Source of the DNA: Symploca sp. SIO1C2
GTDB taxonomy: Bacteria; Cyanobacteriota; Cyanobacteriia; Cyanobacteriales; Coleofasciculaceae
DNA length: 64,000 bases
Direction: 5' to 3'
Assembly: GCA_010672925.1 (NCBI GenBank)
Contig: JAAHFP010000002.1
Coordinates: forward strand, 491,244 to 555,243
In this document: positions 53,524 through 62,902 of the stretch, piece by piece
Layout: every line of letters begins with the position of its first letter
Position numbering within the stretch: position 1 is the stretch's first letter
Position numbers and translations under genes: made by a program
Notes under the pieces: generated by a model
Databases searched by the model: none
The model's input: only the letters and a program-made list of their open reading frames with translations
What the model was told of the DNA's origin: nothing

Positions 53524-53874
53524 GATTTTTCAATAACTACAACTTACAGTTACGCTATCGCGAGACCCAACTTTCTTGGGGGGACTGTGTTGGGTCTCGT
53601 TGCCTCGACCCAACCTACATTTATTCCACATTTTTAGATGTGTTGCGCCACTACAAAGAGCAACAAGCTCATTCCTCACATACCTCCATTGTTTATCCTC
53701 AATAATGAGTAGCAGGTCGTCTTTATTCTCCCTGCACTGTCCACAGGGTTTATAAGCTCACAGGTCATTAGCCTGCATGTCTCACAAAGACTGTTTAAGA
53801 AACTATTACTCTTATCTAGTCAAATTTAAGTCTAGTAAGGGCTTCAATATTATATTAAGTTTTGTAAGCACAAC
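53524..53874. other. Intergenic with inverted-repeat element
   Basis: An element with GAGACCCAACTTTC and TGTTGGGTCTCG arms at about 53561-53620, related to 25514-25591. No gene is seen. Confidence 0.5.
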
Positions 53875-54087
53875 CTAAACTATTCCACTTACACTCAATC
53901 CATATTGAGACGCGATCGCATTTGTCGTGCCCACAAAGGGTTGCTCATCAAAGCTGAGCGGTTGGGGAGATGCAGTTTTGCTAGTTTGATGGCGTTGTCT
54001 TAGGAGTCTAACGAAATCAATGACCATCTGCTGGGCATCTTCTGGCAGGGATACAATATCTTCTTGTAGGCGATCAAATTCGAGCAT
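53875..54087 (-). CDS. DUF2281-like small protein (antitoxin-like), altered C-terminus
   Basis: 70 residues. QEDIVSLPEDAQQMVIDFVRLLRQR is the DUF2281 core, followed by LSFDEQPFVG, where relatives continue into a WxxR-type tail. Here the frame passes into TTNAIASQYGLSVSGIV, translated from a HIP1 repeat (AGACGCGATCGCATTT) also found in the VapC fragment 1.4 kb away. DUF2281 proteins often act as antitoxins of PIN-domain toxins; no partner is adjacent. The tail is probably acquired. Confidence 0.65.
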   Translation of the reverse strand: MLEFDRLQEDIVSLPEDAQQMVIDFVRLLRQRHQTSKTASPQPLSFDEQPFVGTTNAIASQYGLSVSGIV

Positions 54088-54192
54088 GGTTTTCTTCTCC
54101 CAAGTTATGCAGTGCGTTAGCTTCGCGCTTTTACACCGTAGGATAAGTACATTTTTTCTGAGGAAATCACCTTATTTGAAGCTTTACTAATA

Positions 54193-55215
54193 CTACTCAG
54201 GTAAACTCGCCAACAATTGTTCCCAGGAGTCTACCGTCAATGCCACATCAAGCAGCTCTTCTAACTGTTCAATACTAAGCTGTTGTAGTCGATAGTGAAC
54301 TTCAGTTGGTACAGGTAATTTAAACCGCCGCTCCAGCAATCGCAGTAATAACCTCTGAGCCTCTTCTTGACGACCTTCTTGAAGACCTTCTTGACGACCT
54401 TCTTGACGACCTTCTTGACGACCTTCTTGACGACCTTCTTGACGACCTTTTTGAAGACCCCGTTCCATCCCGATTCTTTCAGCGCTAGTAATATAAGGCA
54501 TATTTTGCTCCTGTTCGTACTCAGTTATCTCTTGAAGAAAAGCTTGCTCTAATCCAATTGGCAACTTCATCACCCAGTCAATAAAATGAAACAGGTTGAG
54601 CACATCTTGTCGTTGATAACCCTGCTCATATAATCTCCTGGTTAGAGACATCTTCCAGGCTTGGCGTTGCTGTTGATTTCTACGAGTTTCCTGGGACTTG
54701 ATGTGAGCCATGATGACTGTGGCAAAAGGATTGTTGCTTTGTTCCAATTCTTCCCATTTCTTCTTGTAGTCTAACAGTTTCACCATCAAAAACTCGAATT
54801 CAATCCTACAGCCCAAGATGGTGCTTTTGAACTTGGTGGGTCGCCAACTAGAATTACCGTCACACAGAACTGCTAAACTAAGAACTCGACGATTGTAGCG
54901 ATCGCCAATACGATGGTTATAAGTGTACATCCGTTTGGCAAAGTCTGTCTCTCGCTTACCCTGCACTTCTACATGGATCAGAATCCAACTTTCTTGGCCA
55001 TTAAGGAGCCATACTTGTACTAATTTATCAGCAAAGCGTCGTCCTATTTGAGCATCCCGCACGACTTTTTGCAATTCCTTATCGAGGAATTGACAAGGTA
55101 TAGACCAATTGATGGCAGAATGAACCTTAGGAAAGCACAGACGAATGAAAGGTTCAAAGTACCATTCTAAGGTATCTTTCCAAGGAGAGTCGAAGTCACT
55201 TGAGGCTTTACTCAT
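54193..55215 (-). CDS. Rpn/PDDEXK-type nuclease-like protein with DUF4351 C-terminus
   Basis: 340 residues. An N-terminal PD-(D/E)xK-like domain (about 5-150: IGRRFADKLVQVW with the Asp, ILIHVEVQGKRE with E-x-Q) resembles the Rpn/transposase_31 family, whose members cut DNA and promote RecA-independent recombination. A central helical part follows, then a tandem KGRQEGRQEGRQEGRQEG stretch (12-bp DNA repeats, 54372-54460), then a DUF4351 region (LLLRLLERRFKLPVPTEVHYRLQQLS). Repeat number probably varies between strains. Confidence 0.78.
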   Translation of the reverse strand: MSKASSDFDSPWKDTLEWYFEPFIRLCFPKVHSAINWSIPCQFLDKELQKVVRDAQIGRRFADKLVQVWLLNGQESWILIHVEVQGKRETDFAKRMYTYNHRIGDRYNRRVLSLAVLCDGNSSWRPTKFKSTILGCRIEFEFLMVKLLDYKKKWEELEQSNNPFATVIMAHIKSQETRRNQQQRQAWKMSLTRRLYEQGYQRQDVLNLFHFIDWVMKLPIGLEQAFLQEITEYEQEQNMPYITSAERIGMERGLQKGRQEGRQEGRQEGRQEGRQEGLQEGRQEEAQRLLLRLLERRFKLPVPTEVHYRLQQLSIEQLEELLDVALTVDSWEQLLASLPE

Positions 55216-55393
55216 AAGAGGTTGTTTGTTATTTGTTATTCGTTATCTGTTTTTTTTACAAACAACTAACAATAAATAACACGTTAGCGCAGCAGCACGT
55301 TAGCGTAGCGGGGCTAAGCCCAGTGCAATTCTCCGTGCTTTAGCCAAAAGATGAGTCAAAATTATTTGTTTCTTTCCTGCTATCAAACCTGCT

Positions 55394-56011
55394 TCAATCG
55401 ATGATAGCGTTTAGCAGTACTTCCGCCAGAGCCATGTTTTCCATGTCATCTAGAGTTACCGTGTCAACAATGTCAAACTTGGCTCCAGCACCTTGAAGGT
55501 CATCATCTAGTGCTTTGAGGAACCGAGTAGCCATTGCATCTTTACCGACTTGGATAAGGGAAATTGCTAATTCTTCATCCCGGTCTATCTGAAGTGATGC
55601 CTCAATAATCACCTTCATAACGTCTTTGCGGTTATCCGGCTCACCATCAGTGATAACTAAAATAGTTTCTCCATTGAGCTTGGTTTGCCCAGCAGCTTTA
55701 CGCTTAAAGTAATCATCCGTAGCATCCTTAAGTACACCAGACAAGTTTGTGCGACCCACCGGTTCATTTTCTTGAAAGATTTGTGCAACTTTGTCTGAAG
55801 TGACATTGTCGTAGCGCTTGAAGCGACTAGAAAATACGTACACAGTAATCCCATCCGGGTCAAACTCTTCACATTTTCTTGCTAGTGCTAGAGTTGACTC
55901 CTGCATAATCTCCCATCGGCTTATCCCCCCCGATTGGTCTTTGGTGGACATACTGCCGCTTTTATCAATAATTAACGTGTAGTCTCGTGCTCTTATAATA
56001 GAGTTTGTCAC
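55394..56011 (-). CDS. von Willebrand factor A domain protein, copy 2 of a tandem pair
   Basis: 205 residues, a bare vWA domain. MIDAS motif DYTLIIDKSGSMS (D-x-S-x-S) near residue 18, conserved Thr/Ser in GRTNLSGVLKDAT (about 85) and Asp in LVITDGEPDN (about 128). It binds a divalent cation and a protein partner. GTG 56011 was chosen because the twin gene begins at the equivalent GTG, each with GGAGG ten bases upstream. Nearly identical to the gene at 56272-56889, including the 5' flank, so the pair arose by recent tandem duplication. Partner unknown. Confidence 0.85.
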   Translation of the reverse strand: MTNSIIRARDYTLIIDKSGSMSTKDQSGGISRWEIMQESTLALARKCEEFDPDGITVYVFSSRFKRYDNVTSDKVAQIFQENEPVGRTNLSGVLKDATDDYFKRKAAGQTKLNGETILVITDGEPDNRKDVMKVIIEASLQIDRDEELAISLIQVGKDAMATRFLKALDDDLQGAGAKFDIVDTVTLDDMENMALAEVLLNAIID

Positions 56012-56150
56012 CAAAAAACAACCTCCAGCGACTTTTGGAGTTTACTAGATCTAGCCTATACGATTCTCGAAAATAATACTGATAGCGATCGCCTACGACA
56101 AAGACTTGCACTTCCTGCATAGTGTAGCCTTCTCGAAAAGGCCAAACCCT

Positions 56151-56178
56151 GTAGAGACGTAGCATGCTACGTCTCTAC
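56151..56178. repeat. 28-bp perfect palindrome (GTAGAGACG family), variant copy 4
   Basis: Arms GTAGAGACGTAGCA and complement. Compared with copies 1-3 the inner T is A on one arm and the partner base is changed to match, so base pairing is kept. It lies between the two vWA genes. Confidence 0.9.
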
Positions 56179-56271
56179 AACATGCTATGTTTCCACAATC
56201 TAAATTTCCTAACAGAAGAGCCATCATTCACGATGGCTCACAATCAAAGATATATTTCTTTCTCACCTGCT

Positions 56272-56889
56272 CTAATCGATGATAGCGTTGAGCAGTACTT
56301 CAGCCAGAGTCATGTTTTCCATATCATCCAGAGTTACTGTATCAACAATGTCAAACTTGGCTCCAGCACTTTGAAGGTCATCATCTAGCGCTTTGAGGAA
56401 CCGAGTAGCCATTGCATCTTTACCGACTTGGATGAGGGAAATTGCCAATTCTTCATCCCGGTCTATCTGACGAGATGCCTCAATAATCACCTTCATAACG
56501 TCTTTACGGTTATCCGGCTCACCATCAGTGATCACTAAAATGGTTTCTCCATTGAGCTTTGTCTGCCCAGCAGCTTTACGCTTAAAGTAGTCATCTGTAG
56601 CATCCTTGAGTACACCAGACAAGTCGGTGCGCCCCATTGGGTCATTTTCTTGAAAGATTTGTACAACTTTGTCTGTGGTGACATTGTCGTAACGCCTGAA
56701 GCGACTGGAAAATACGTAAACAGTAATCCCATCTGGGTCAAACTCTTCACATTTCCTTGCCACTGCTAGGGTTGACTCCTGCACAGTCTCCCATCGGCTT
56801 ATCCCCCCCGGTTGATCTTGGGTGGACATACTGCCGCTTTTGTCAATAATTAACGTGTAGTCTCGTTCTTCCACGATAGAATCTGTCAC
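56272..56889 (-). CDS. von Willebrand factor A domain protein, copy 1 of a tandem pair
   Basis: 205 residues; MIDAS DYTLIIDKSGSMSTQDQPGG, GRTDLSGVLKDATDDYF and VITDGEPDNRKD as in its twin at 55394-56011, from which it differs at roughly one residue in fifteen. GTG start with GGAGG ten bases upstream. No kinase, phosphatase or TerD-type gene, which often accompany such vWA proteins, is adjacent. Likely cytoplasmic, as there is no leader. Confidence 0.85.
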   Translation of the reverse strand: MTDSIVEERDYTLIIDKSGSMSTQDQPGGISRWETVQESTLAVARKCEEFDPDGITVYVFSSRFRRYDNVTTDKVVQIFQENDPMGRTDLSGVLKDATDDYFKRKAAGQTKLNGETILVITDGEPDNRKDVMKVIIEASRQIDRDEELAISLIQVGKDAMATRFLKALDDDLQSAGAKFDIVDTVTLDDMENMTLAEVLLNAIID

Positions 56890-57036
56890 CGAAAAACAGC
56901 CTCCAGCGACTCTCAGGGTTTACTAAATCTAGCTTATACGATCTGGTTGTTTGTTATTTGTTGTTTGTTGTTTGTTGAATGCATTCATAATCAATAGTAA
57001 ATAACACTTGTATCCCCCGTACTGTCCGGGGATGAG

Positions 57037-57510
57037 TTAACTAGGTAGCGTATCTTTAAGTGGTTGCCAACGGAAGTAGCGATCGCCTCCCATCTCCACC
57101 ACGACTTTAACCCGTGGTTCCTGCTTGGGCAAAGTGGTTAAATACTCAACTTCCTGACTTGACAGAATGTTGCCTTCAATAATCCATAATGCTAATCCTT
57201 TTGATTTGGGAGGCAGGTTTTCCAATTGATAGTTCACTATCGGTGGTATGTAGTATACTTCGCCAACAGCGGAAGCTTTACCTATATTTTTCTTGCCGAG
57301 ATGGGGAGGACGCACACCGTGGACACCAGTGAGGTAAGCAGCAGGGTCACCTAATCCTCGAGCCGTGATGCACAAGCTGTCATAACCTGCTGCCCTCAGA
57401 CGTCGTCGATAGCGCCCTTCAAATCCTCCTTCCAATGGCATATACACCGCCAATGCCTCAGACTTTTCCAGTTCGCGGATGAAAGATTTGCCAGTCGTGA
57501 GCAGAGCCAT
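57037..57510 (-). CDS. ndhN: NAD(P)H-quinone oxidoreductase subunit N (NDH-1 complex)
   Basis: 157 residues, full length. MALLTTGKSFIRELEKSEAL, YRRRLRAAGYDSLCITARGLGDPAAYLTG and VHGVRPPHLGKKNIGK are the conserved NdhN sequence found only in oxygenic phototrophs. It is a peripheral subunit of the thylakoid NDH-1 complex, in the connecting domain near the hydrophilic arm, used in cyclic electron flow and respiration. Divergent from the ribosomal operon with a 600-bp gap. SD GAGGAAAT before the ATG. Confidence 0.95.
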   Translation of the reverse strand: MALLTTGKSFIRELEKSEALAVYMPLEGGFEGRYRRRLRAAGYDSLCITARGLGDPAAYLTGVHGVRPPHLGKKNIGKASAVGEVYYIPPIVNYQLENLPPKSKGLALWIIEGNILSSQEVEYLTTLPKQEPRVKVVVEMGGDRYFRWQPLKDTLPS

Positions 57511-57615
57511 CTCTATTTCCTCTTGCGCCTTAAGTTTTTTGAATTAGCCTTAGCTGTCTATTATAGGCGGCAAGGAGTTAATTTATAGGGCTTTTTGGCA
57601 AAAGGAGGAGGGATT

Positions 57616-57643
57616 GTAGAGACGTAGCATGCTACGTCTCTAC
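57616..57643. repeat. 28-bp perfect palindrome (GTAGAGACG family), variant copy 5
   Basis: Identical to the variant at 56151-56178 (core GTAGCATGCTAC). It ends 19 bases before the -35 box of the ribosomal operon promoter, where it might insulate that promoter from ndhN or merely have landed in an open site. Confidence 0.9.
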
Positions 57644-57662
57644 GGTTTTCCAAAAAATAAAC

Positions 57663-57691
57663 TGGACAAAAATAAAAAAGTTATATATAAT
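57663..57691 (+). promoter_or_regulatory. Promoter of the ribosomal protein operon
   Basis: TGGACA (57663-57668) and TATAAT (57686-57691) are separated by exactly 17 bases, an almost perfect housekeeping sigma promoter. Transcription would start near 57698 and leave an untranslated leader of about 415 nt before rplC. Confidence 0.7.
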
Positions 57692-57697
57692 GAAAAA

Positions 57698-58113
57698 TCG
57701 TGGTCAAATCCAGGTTGTTGTCAAGCAACCCTGGTAAGAGTAAACAACTTACTCTCTTAATATTGACCTAAAGTATGTACCGAAATCAGAGCGGTTGATT
57801 GATTCTGCCTCAGATATAAGGTAATCTCACGACAAAGCAAAAGTTTAAGGATCGATTGAGATCTATTGAACAATTGCGTTCGATCTAGGTATACTTGCAC
57901 TTGCGTCTCGAAGGGATACTGAGAGTTAACTGCTTAAGTCCCGACGAATTAAGGCGTTATCTTAGCCAGTATTTAATAGACAAGTTCGCACAAGCTGGCT
58001 TCTAAGATCTTGTAAAGCTAGCAAAAGGTAACTGTCTCCTCAATAGAGGAGATTGTCTAATGTTGACAAAGACAACTTAGTTTGTCGGGTAAAACTCTAA
58101 AAAGGAGAAACCA
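57698..58113 (+). promoter_or_regulatory. Long leader of the S10-type operon with hairpins
   Basis: No gene is seen. A hairpin CCAGGTTG/CAACCCTGG with one bulge lies at 57710-57734, close to the expected transcript start, and TCTCCTC-AATA-GAGGAGA at 58035-58052, about 60 bases before rplC. In many bacteria L4 represses this operon by binding the leader. A similar role here is plausible but unproven; the last hairpin could also sequester purine-rich sequence. Confidence 0.45.
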
Positions 58114-58749
58114 GTGTCTGTTGGTATCCTCGGCACTAAACTTGGCATGACTCAAGTGTTTGACGAAGCAGGAAGAGCCCTTCCTGTCACCGTTGTTCAA
58201 GCAGGTCCATGCACCGTTACACAAATCAAAACCAAGCAAACAGATGGCTACAGCTCAGTCCAGCTTGGTTACGACGAAGTAAAACCAAAAATAATTAACA
58301 AGCCTGAGCTCGGACATTTAGCCAAGTCCAACGCTCCTCCATTACGTCACCTACGGGAATATCCCTTGAATGACACCAGTCAATTCGAGCTTGGTCAATC
58401 CATCAATGCCGATATTTTCACAGCTGGTCAACTAGTTGATGTCACTGGAAAAAGTATTGGTCGTGGCTTTGCCGGTTATCAGAAGCGTCATAACTTTAGA
58501 CGTGGACCGATGGCTCATGGTTCCAAGAATCACCGTCTACCAGGTTCGACCGGAGCAGGAACAACTCCTGGACGCACTTATCCCGGCAAGAAGATGGCAG
58601 GTCGTTATGGAGGCAAACGGATTACTGTTCGCAAGCTCGAGATAGTACGAGTGGACTCAGACCGTAACTTGCTACTGATTAAAGGTGCAGTTCCTGGGAA
58701 GCCGGGAGCTCTATTGAGCATTGGTCCAACCAAAAAGGTAGGAGGTTAA
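58114..58749 (+). CDS. rplC: Ribosomal protein L3 (uL3)
   Basis: 211 residues, full length. [20 protein letters not shown] at the start, then [20 protein letters not shown] and the long-loop [21 protein letters not shown]3 binds 23S rRNA early in assembly and its loop reaches the peptidyl-transferase centre. GTG start with AAGGAG seven bases upstream. First gene of the operon, as in other cyanobacteria where rpsJ lies elsewhere. Confidence 0.97.
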   Translation: MSVGILGTKLGMTQVFDEAGRALPVTVVQAGPCTVTQIKTKQTDGYSSVQLGYDEVKPKIINKPELGHLAKSNAPPLRHLREYPLNDTSQFELGQSINADIFTAGQLVDVTGKSIGRGFAGYQKRHNFRRGPMAHGSKNHRLPGSTGAGTTPGRTYPGKKMAGRYGGKRITVRKLEIVRVDSDRNLLLIKGAVPGKPGALLSIGPTKKVGG

Positions 58750-58755
58750 TGCGTT

Positions 58756-58790
58756 GAAGGCAGAAGGCAGAAGGCAGGAGGCAGAAGGCT
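58756..58790. repeat. GGCAGAA heptamer repeat between rplC and rplD
   Basis: Five GGCAGAA/GGCAGGA units lie in the 99-bp spacer. Similar runs are found throughout the window. The SD of rplD (AGAAGGAGGG) is downstream and intact. Confidence 0.85.
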
Positions 58791-58848
58791 CCAAGGAAAG
58801 AAAGCTTTCTGTATAAGCTTTTTAACCTTTAACAGAAGGAGGGAAAAA

Positions 58849-59481
58849 ATGGTTGATTGTACGGTAAAAAACTGGGAAGGAGAAGAGGCAGGACAAGCAA
58901 CACTGGACTTACGAGTTGCCAAAGAAGAAAGTGCAGCTCATATTGTTCATCGAGCGATGGTCAAGCAAATGACTAATGCTCGTCAGGGTACTGCTTCTAC
59001 TAAAACTCGCTCAGAAGTTAGAGGAGGGGGAAGAAAACCCTGGCGGCAAAAAGGAACAGGCCGTGCTCGCGCTGGCTCAAACCGTTCACCTCTATGGCGT
59101 GGTGGTGGTGTAATTTTTGGCCCTAAACCCAGAGATTTTCAAGTCAAGATGAACCGCAAAGAACGTCGGTTAGCACTGCGAACCGCGTTTCAGAGTAGAT
59201 CTGATGACTTGATTGTGGTAGAAGACTTCGCTGAGCAAATGCCACAACCCAAAACTAAAGAGCTATTAGGAGCAATGACACGGTGGGGTATCAACCCTGA
59301 GTCAAAAATTCTCCTCATCCTACCTCAGCGAGAAGAAATGGTTTACTTGTCAGCCCGTAACCTATCAACCGTTAAGTTGATTTTGGCGACTCACTTGAAT
59401 GTTTATGACATCCTTGCCGCTGACAAAATTGTAACCACCTCATCTGCCCTTGCCAAAATTCAGGAGGTTTACAGTGACTGA
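58849..59481 (+). CDS. rplD: Ribosomal protein L4 (uL4)
   Basis: 210 residues. [55 protein letters not shown] (exit-tunnel loop) and [12 protein letters not shown] are the standard L4 segments. L4 lines the exit tunnel and in many bacteria represses its own operon. SD AGAAGGAGGGAAAAA. Its last eight bases overlap the rplW start. Confidence 0.97.
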   Translation: MVDCTVKNWEGEEAGQATLDLRVAKEESAAHIVHRAMVKQMTNARQGTASTKTRSEVRGGGRKPWRQKGTGRARAGSNRSPLWRGGGVIFGPKPRDFQVKMNRKERRLALRTAFQSRSDDLIVVEDFAEQMPQPKTKELLGAMTRWGINPESKILLILPQREEMVYLSARNLSTVKLILATHLNVYDILAADKIVTTSSALAKIQEVYSD

Positions 59482-59776
59482 GTATAACCCCCGCGACCTT
59501 GCAGACTTAGTACTGCGTCCAATTGTGACCGAAAAAGCAACCATACTTCTAGAACAGAACAAGTATGTTTTTGAAGTCATACCCAAAGCGACAAAGCCAG
59601 AAATCAAGGCAGCAATTGAAAGTCTATTTGAGGTAAAGGTTGTCAGCGTCAACACTCTACGTCTACCCCGTAAAAAGCGTCGAGTTGGTAGATTTATCGG
59701 TTATAAGCCCCAGTATAAACGAGCGATCGTCACCTTAGCCGCTGAAGACTCAATTACTCTGTTCCCAGACGTCTAG
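59474..59776 (+). CDS. rplW: Ribosomal protein L23 (uL23)
   Basis: 100 residues. [40 protein letters not shown] and [16 protein letters not shown]23 sits at the tunnel exit and docks trigger factor and SRP. GTG 59474 was chosen because AGGAGG lies six bases upstream; it overlaps the rplD stop by eight bases, which indicates coupled translation. A TTG 24 bases upstream is inside rplD and lacks a ribosome binding site. Confidence 0.95.
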   Translation: MTEYNPRDLADLVLRPIVTEKATILLEQNKYVFEVIPKATKPEIKAAIESLFEVKVVSVNTLRLPRKKRRVGRFIGYKPQYKRAIVTLAAEDSITLFPDV

Positions 59777-59780
59777 TGTT

Positions 59781-59820
59781 AGAAGGCAGAAGGCAGAAGG
59801 CAGAAGGCAGGAGGCAGAAA
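59781..59820. repeat. GGCAGAA heptamer repeat between rplW and rplB
   Basis: About five GGCAGAA/GGCAGGA units beginning five bases after the rplW stop. The 163-bp spacer is otherwise plain; GACAAAGGATATCGGTT precedes the rplB start. Confidence 0.85.
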
Positions 59821-59939
59821 AAGTTAGTAAGCTTTTTGGCCTTTTTAGCTGGTGAGTTATTTAAGCCGCGCTGCACTAGGTAAGGTGAACATCGGTAATT
59901 AGCCATTCAAACACTAACAACTGACAAAGGATATCGGTT

Positions 59940-60803
59940 ATGGGAATTCGCGCTTATCGACCATATACTCCCGGTACTCGACAGAGTACAGTATCAGATT
60001 TCTCCGAGATCACTCGTAGTGAACCGGAAAAATCATTAACCCAGTATAAACATCGTAAAAAGGGTCGCAACAATCGCGGCGTCATTACCAGTAGACGTCG
60101 TGGTGGTGGACACAAGCAGCTGTATCGTATCATCGACTTTCGCCGCGATAAGCACAATATTCCGGCAAAAGTGGCAGAAATTGAGTATGATCCACACCGG
60201 AATGCTCGGATTGCCCTCCTCTACTACCAAGATGGTGAAAAACGCTATATTATTCATCCTAATGGGTTGCCAGTAGGTAGCTCAGTGATGTCTGGCCCCG
60301 ACTCTCCTATCGAAATTGGTAATGCCCTGCCACTGAAAAAAATTCCCCTAGGAACCACTGTACACAATGTGGAATTGGTACCAGGAAAAGGCGCTCAGAT
60401 GGCTCGCTCTGCCGGTGCATCAGCTCAGGTAGTAGCGAAAGAAGGTAGCTATGTCACTCTCAAATTACCTTCTGGAGAAGTCCGACTGGTGAGGCAAGAT
60501 TGCTACGCAACCATCGGGCAAGTAGGTAACATTGAAGCTAGAAACCTGAGTTTGGGTAAAGCTGGTCGTAATCGGCACAGAGGACGACGTCCCCAGGTCA
60601 GAGGAAGTGTGATGAACCCTGTAGATCACCCCCATGGCGGTGGTGAGGGAAGAGCTCCCGTAGGTAGAGCTGCTCCAGTAACTCCTTGGGGTAAACCAGC
60701 GTTAGGAGCGAAAACTCGCAAGCGGAACAAGCAAAGTGATTCTTTAATTATCCGACGTCGCCGAAAATCATCAAAACGAGGACGTGGGGGTCGAGAAAGC
60801 TAA
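59940..60803 (+). CDS. rplB: Ribosomal protein L2 (uL2)
   Basis: 287 residues, full length. [62 protein letters not shown] and the conserved [21 protein letters not shown], whose His is needed near the peptidyl-transferase centre. Primary 23S binder and part of the B7b inter-subunit bridge. ATG start. Confidence 0.97.
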   Translation: MGIRAYRPYTPGTRQSTVSDFSEITRSEPEKSLTQYKHRKKGRNNRGVITSRRRGGGHKQLYRIIDFRRDKHNIPAKVAEIEYDPHRNARIALLYYQDGEKRYIIHPNGLPVGSSVMSGPDSPIEIGNALPLKKIPLGTTVHNVELVPGKGAQMARSAGASAQVVAKEGSYVTLKLPSGEVRLVRQDCYATIGQVGNIEARNLSLGKAGRNRHRGRRPQVRGSVMNPVDHPHGGGEGRAPVGRAAPVTPWGKPALGAKTRKRNKQSDSLIIRRRRKSSKRGRGGRES

Positions 60804-60895
60804 ATTAGCCGTTGTTAGTTTGGTTTTTTCCGTGGTTCTACAGCCATTGTTCTCCAACCCAAAATAACTGACAAAAAATTTGCCAATAGGGAATT

Positions 60896-61171
60896 ATGGG
60901 TCGTTCATTAAAAAAAGGTCCTTTTATCGCGGACAGTTTACTCAAAAAAATAGAGAAACTGAATGCTAAGGGTGAAAAACAAGTCATCAAAACCTGGTCA
61001 CGAGCATCAACTATTTTGCCAATCATGATTGGTCACACCGTAGCGGTTCACAATGGTAAAACTCATGTGCCAGTTTTTATCAGTGAGCAAATGGTCGGTC
61101 ATAAACTTGGCGAATTTGCACCAACTCGCACCTTCCGAGGACATAGTAAGAGTGATCGTAGAGGTCGCTAA
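60896..61171 (+). CDS. rpsS: Ribosomal protein S19 (uS19)
   Basis: 91 residues. [67 protein letters not shown]. Normal length; S19 sits in the head of the 30S subunit with S13. ATG start. Confidence 0.97.
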   Translation: MGRSLKKGPFIADSLLKKIEKLNAKGEKQVIKTWSRASTILPIMIGHTVAVHNGKTHVPVFISEQMVGHKLGEFAPTRTFRGHSKSDRRGR

Positions 61172-61261
61172 CCAAGTAAAAGGTTTGTTAATTGAGAAGC
61201 AAAAATTGTCATCAAAAACTTTTAATTCTCAATCTTCATACTTTACAAAAGAAAGAAAACT

Positions 61262-61621
61262 ATGGCCATAGATACTACATTAGAAACTAAAGCGATCGCA
61301 CGCTACATTCGGATGTCTCCCTTTAAGGTGAGGCGAGTACTTGATCAAATTCGGGGTCGCTCCTATCGAGAAGCCCTGATCATTCTGGAATTTATGCCTT
61401 ATCGAGCTTGTGACCCAGTGCTCAAGGTCTTGCGTTCTGCGGTAGCCAATGCTGAAGAGAATGGTGGTCTTAACCCTGCTTCCTTGGTTGTAACCAAAGC
61501 CTTTGCTGACATGGGACCTAGCTTAAAACGCTATCGACCAAGAGCTCAAGGTCGTGCTTATCAAATTCGGAAGCCAACTTGTCATATCACCGTGGCAGTT
61601 TCTCCGGAAGTCGATGAATAA
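61262..61621 (+). CDS. rplV: Ribosomal protein L22 (uL22)
   Basis: 119 residues. [44 protein letters not shown] and the beta-hairpin [21 protein letters not shown] that lines the exit tunnel at the macrolide site. AAAGAAAG upstream of ATG. The beginning contains a HIP1-like GCGATCGCA. Confidence 0.97.
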   Translation: MAIDTTLETKAIARYIRMSPFKVRRVLDQIRGRSYREALIILEFMPYRACDPVLKVLRSAVANAEENGGLNPASLVVTKAFADMGPSLKRYRPRAQGRAYQIRKPTCHITVAVSPEVDE

Positions 61622-61696
61622 TTTATGAGTTGTTGGTAAATAATTCTAACTAATAAATTTCTAACCAACTCTTAAGCAACAAACAAGGAAAGATTC

Positions 61697-62422
61697 GTGG
61701 GACAGAAAATTCATCCAACTGGTTTCCGACTGGGTATTACCAAAGAGCATCGCTCTTGCTGGTTTGCTGACACTAAACGTTACCCAGAATTACTACAAGA
61801 AGACTATAAAATACGCAAGTACGTCGAAAAAACCCTCAATAACGCAGGCATTTCTGACGTCCGCATCGAACGTAAAGCAGACCAAATTGACTTGGAAGTA
61901 CACACTGCTCGACCTGGTGTAGTTGTTGGTCGTGGCGGCAGCGGTATTGAAAAATTACGTACCGAGTTTCAAGAATTCCTAGGCAACAATCGTCAAATTC
62001 GCATCAATGTAGTTGAAGTAACACGAGTAGATGCAGATGCTGAGTTAATTGCTGAGTATATTGTCCAGCAGCTAGAGCGAAGAGTTTCCTTTAGAAGAGT
62101 TGTGCGTCAGGCAATTCAAAGAGCTCAACGTGCGGAAGTTGAAGGTATCAAAATTCAGGTTAGTGGTAGATTAAACGGAGCAGAAATTGCCCGTACCGAA
62201 TGGACTCGTGAAGGCAGAGTACCTTTACATACCCTGCGGGCGAATATTGACTACTCCTACCGCACAGCCAAAACCATCTACGGTATTCTTGGTGTCAAGG
62301 TCTGGATCTTCAAAGGAGAAATCATTCCAGGTCAAGAAGAACAACCAACTTCTAATCCTCCTCAACTCCGTCGCCGTCAACAACGACGTCGCCAGCAATT
62401 TGAAGACCGCTCCAATGAATAG
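61697..62422 (+). CDS. rpsC: Ribosomal protein S3 (uS3)
   Basis: 241 residues. [22 protein letters not shown] domain with [12 protein letters not shown] (about 75-86), and the C-terminal domain [21 protein letters not shown]. The last 25 residues are a Gln/Arg-rich tail ([19 protein letters not shown]) common in cyanobacterial S3. Forms the mRNA entry site. GTG start with AAGGAAAG upstream. Confidence 0.97.
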   Translation: MGQKIHPTGFRLGITKEHRSCWFADTKRYPELLQEDYKIRKYVEKTLNNAGISDVRIERKADQIDLEVHTARPGVVVGRGGSGIEKLRTEFQEFLGNNRQIRINVVEVTRVDADAELIAEYIVQQLERRVSFRRVVRQAIQRAQRAEVEGIKIQVSGRLNGAEIARTEWTREGRVPLHTLRANIDYSYRTAKTIYGILGVKVWIFKGEIIPGQEEQPTSNPPQLRRRQQRRRQQFEDRSNE

Positions 62423-62479
62423 TTATTAGTTGTTGGTTGTTAATTCTTACTCCCTAACCTAAACAACATTCATCAAATC

Positions 62480-62893
62480 ATGTTAAGTCCTAAAAGAACA
62501 AAATTCCGCAAACAGCATCGCGGACGCATGAGAGGTACAGCCAGTCGCGGTAACGCCATTAACTTTGGTGAATTTGCACTGCAAGCTACAGAACCTTCCT
62601 GGATTACTGCTCGCCAAATCGAAGCAGGCCGTCGTGCCATGACACGCTATGTCAAGAGGGGGGGGAAGATCTGGATTCGGATTTTTCCTGATAAACCAAT
62701 CACTATGCGTCCAGCAGAAACTCGTATGGGTTCTGGAAAAGGTAATCCAGAATATTGGGTTGCAGTTGTCAAACCTGGTCGTATTCTGTTTGAAATTGCT
62801 GGTGTTCCCGAAGCAACTGCCCGTGAGGCAATGCGTCTAGCTAGTAGTAAATTACCAATTAAAACGAAGTTCATTACCCGTGAAGGGGAGTAG
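62480..62893 (+). CDS. rplP: Ribosomal protein L16 (uL16)
   Basis: 137 residues. [74 protein letters not shown]. Binds near the A-site tRNA elbow. ATG start; ten bases separate it from rpmC. Confidence 0.97.
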   Translation: MLSPKRTKFRKQHRGRMRGTASRGNAINFGEFALQATEPSWITARQIEAGRRAMTRYVKRGGKIWIRIFPDKPITMRPAETRMGSGKGNPEYWVAVVKPGRILFEIAGVPEATAREAMRLASSKLPIKTKFITREGE

Positions 62894-62902
62894 GTTTAGA
62901 TT

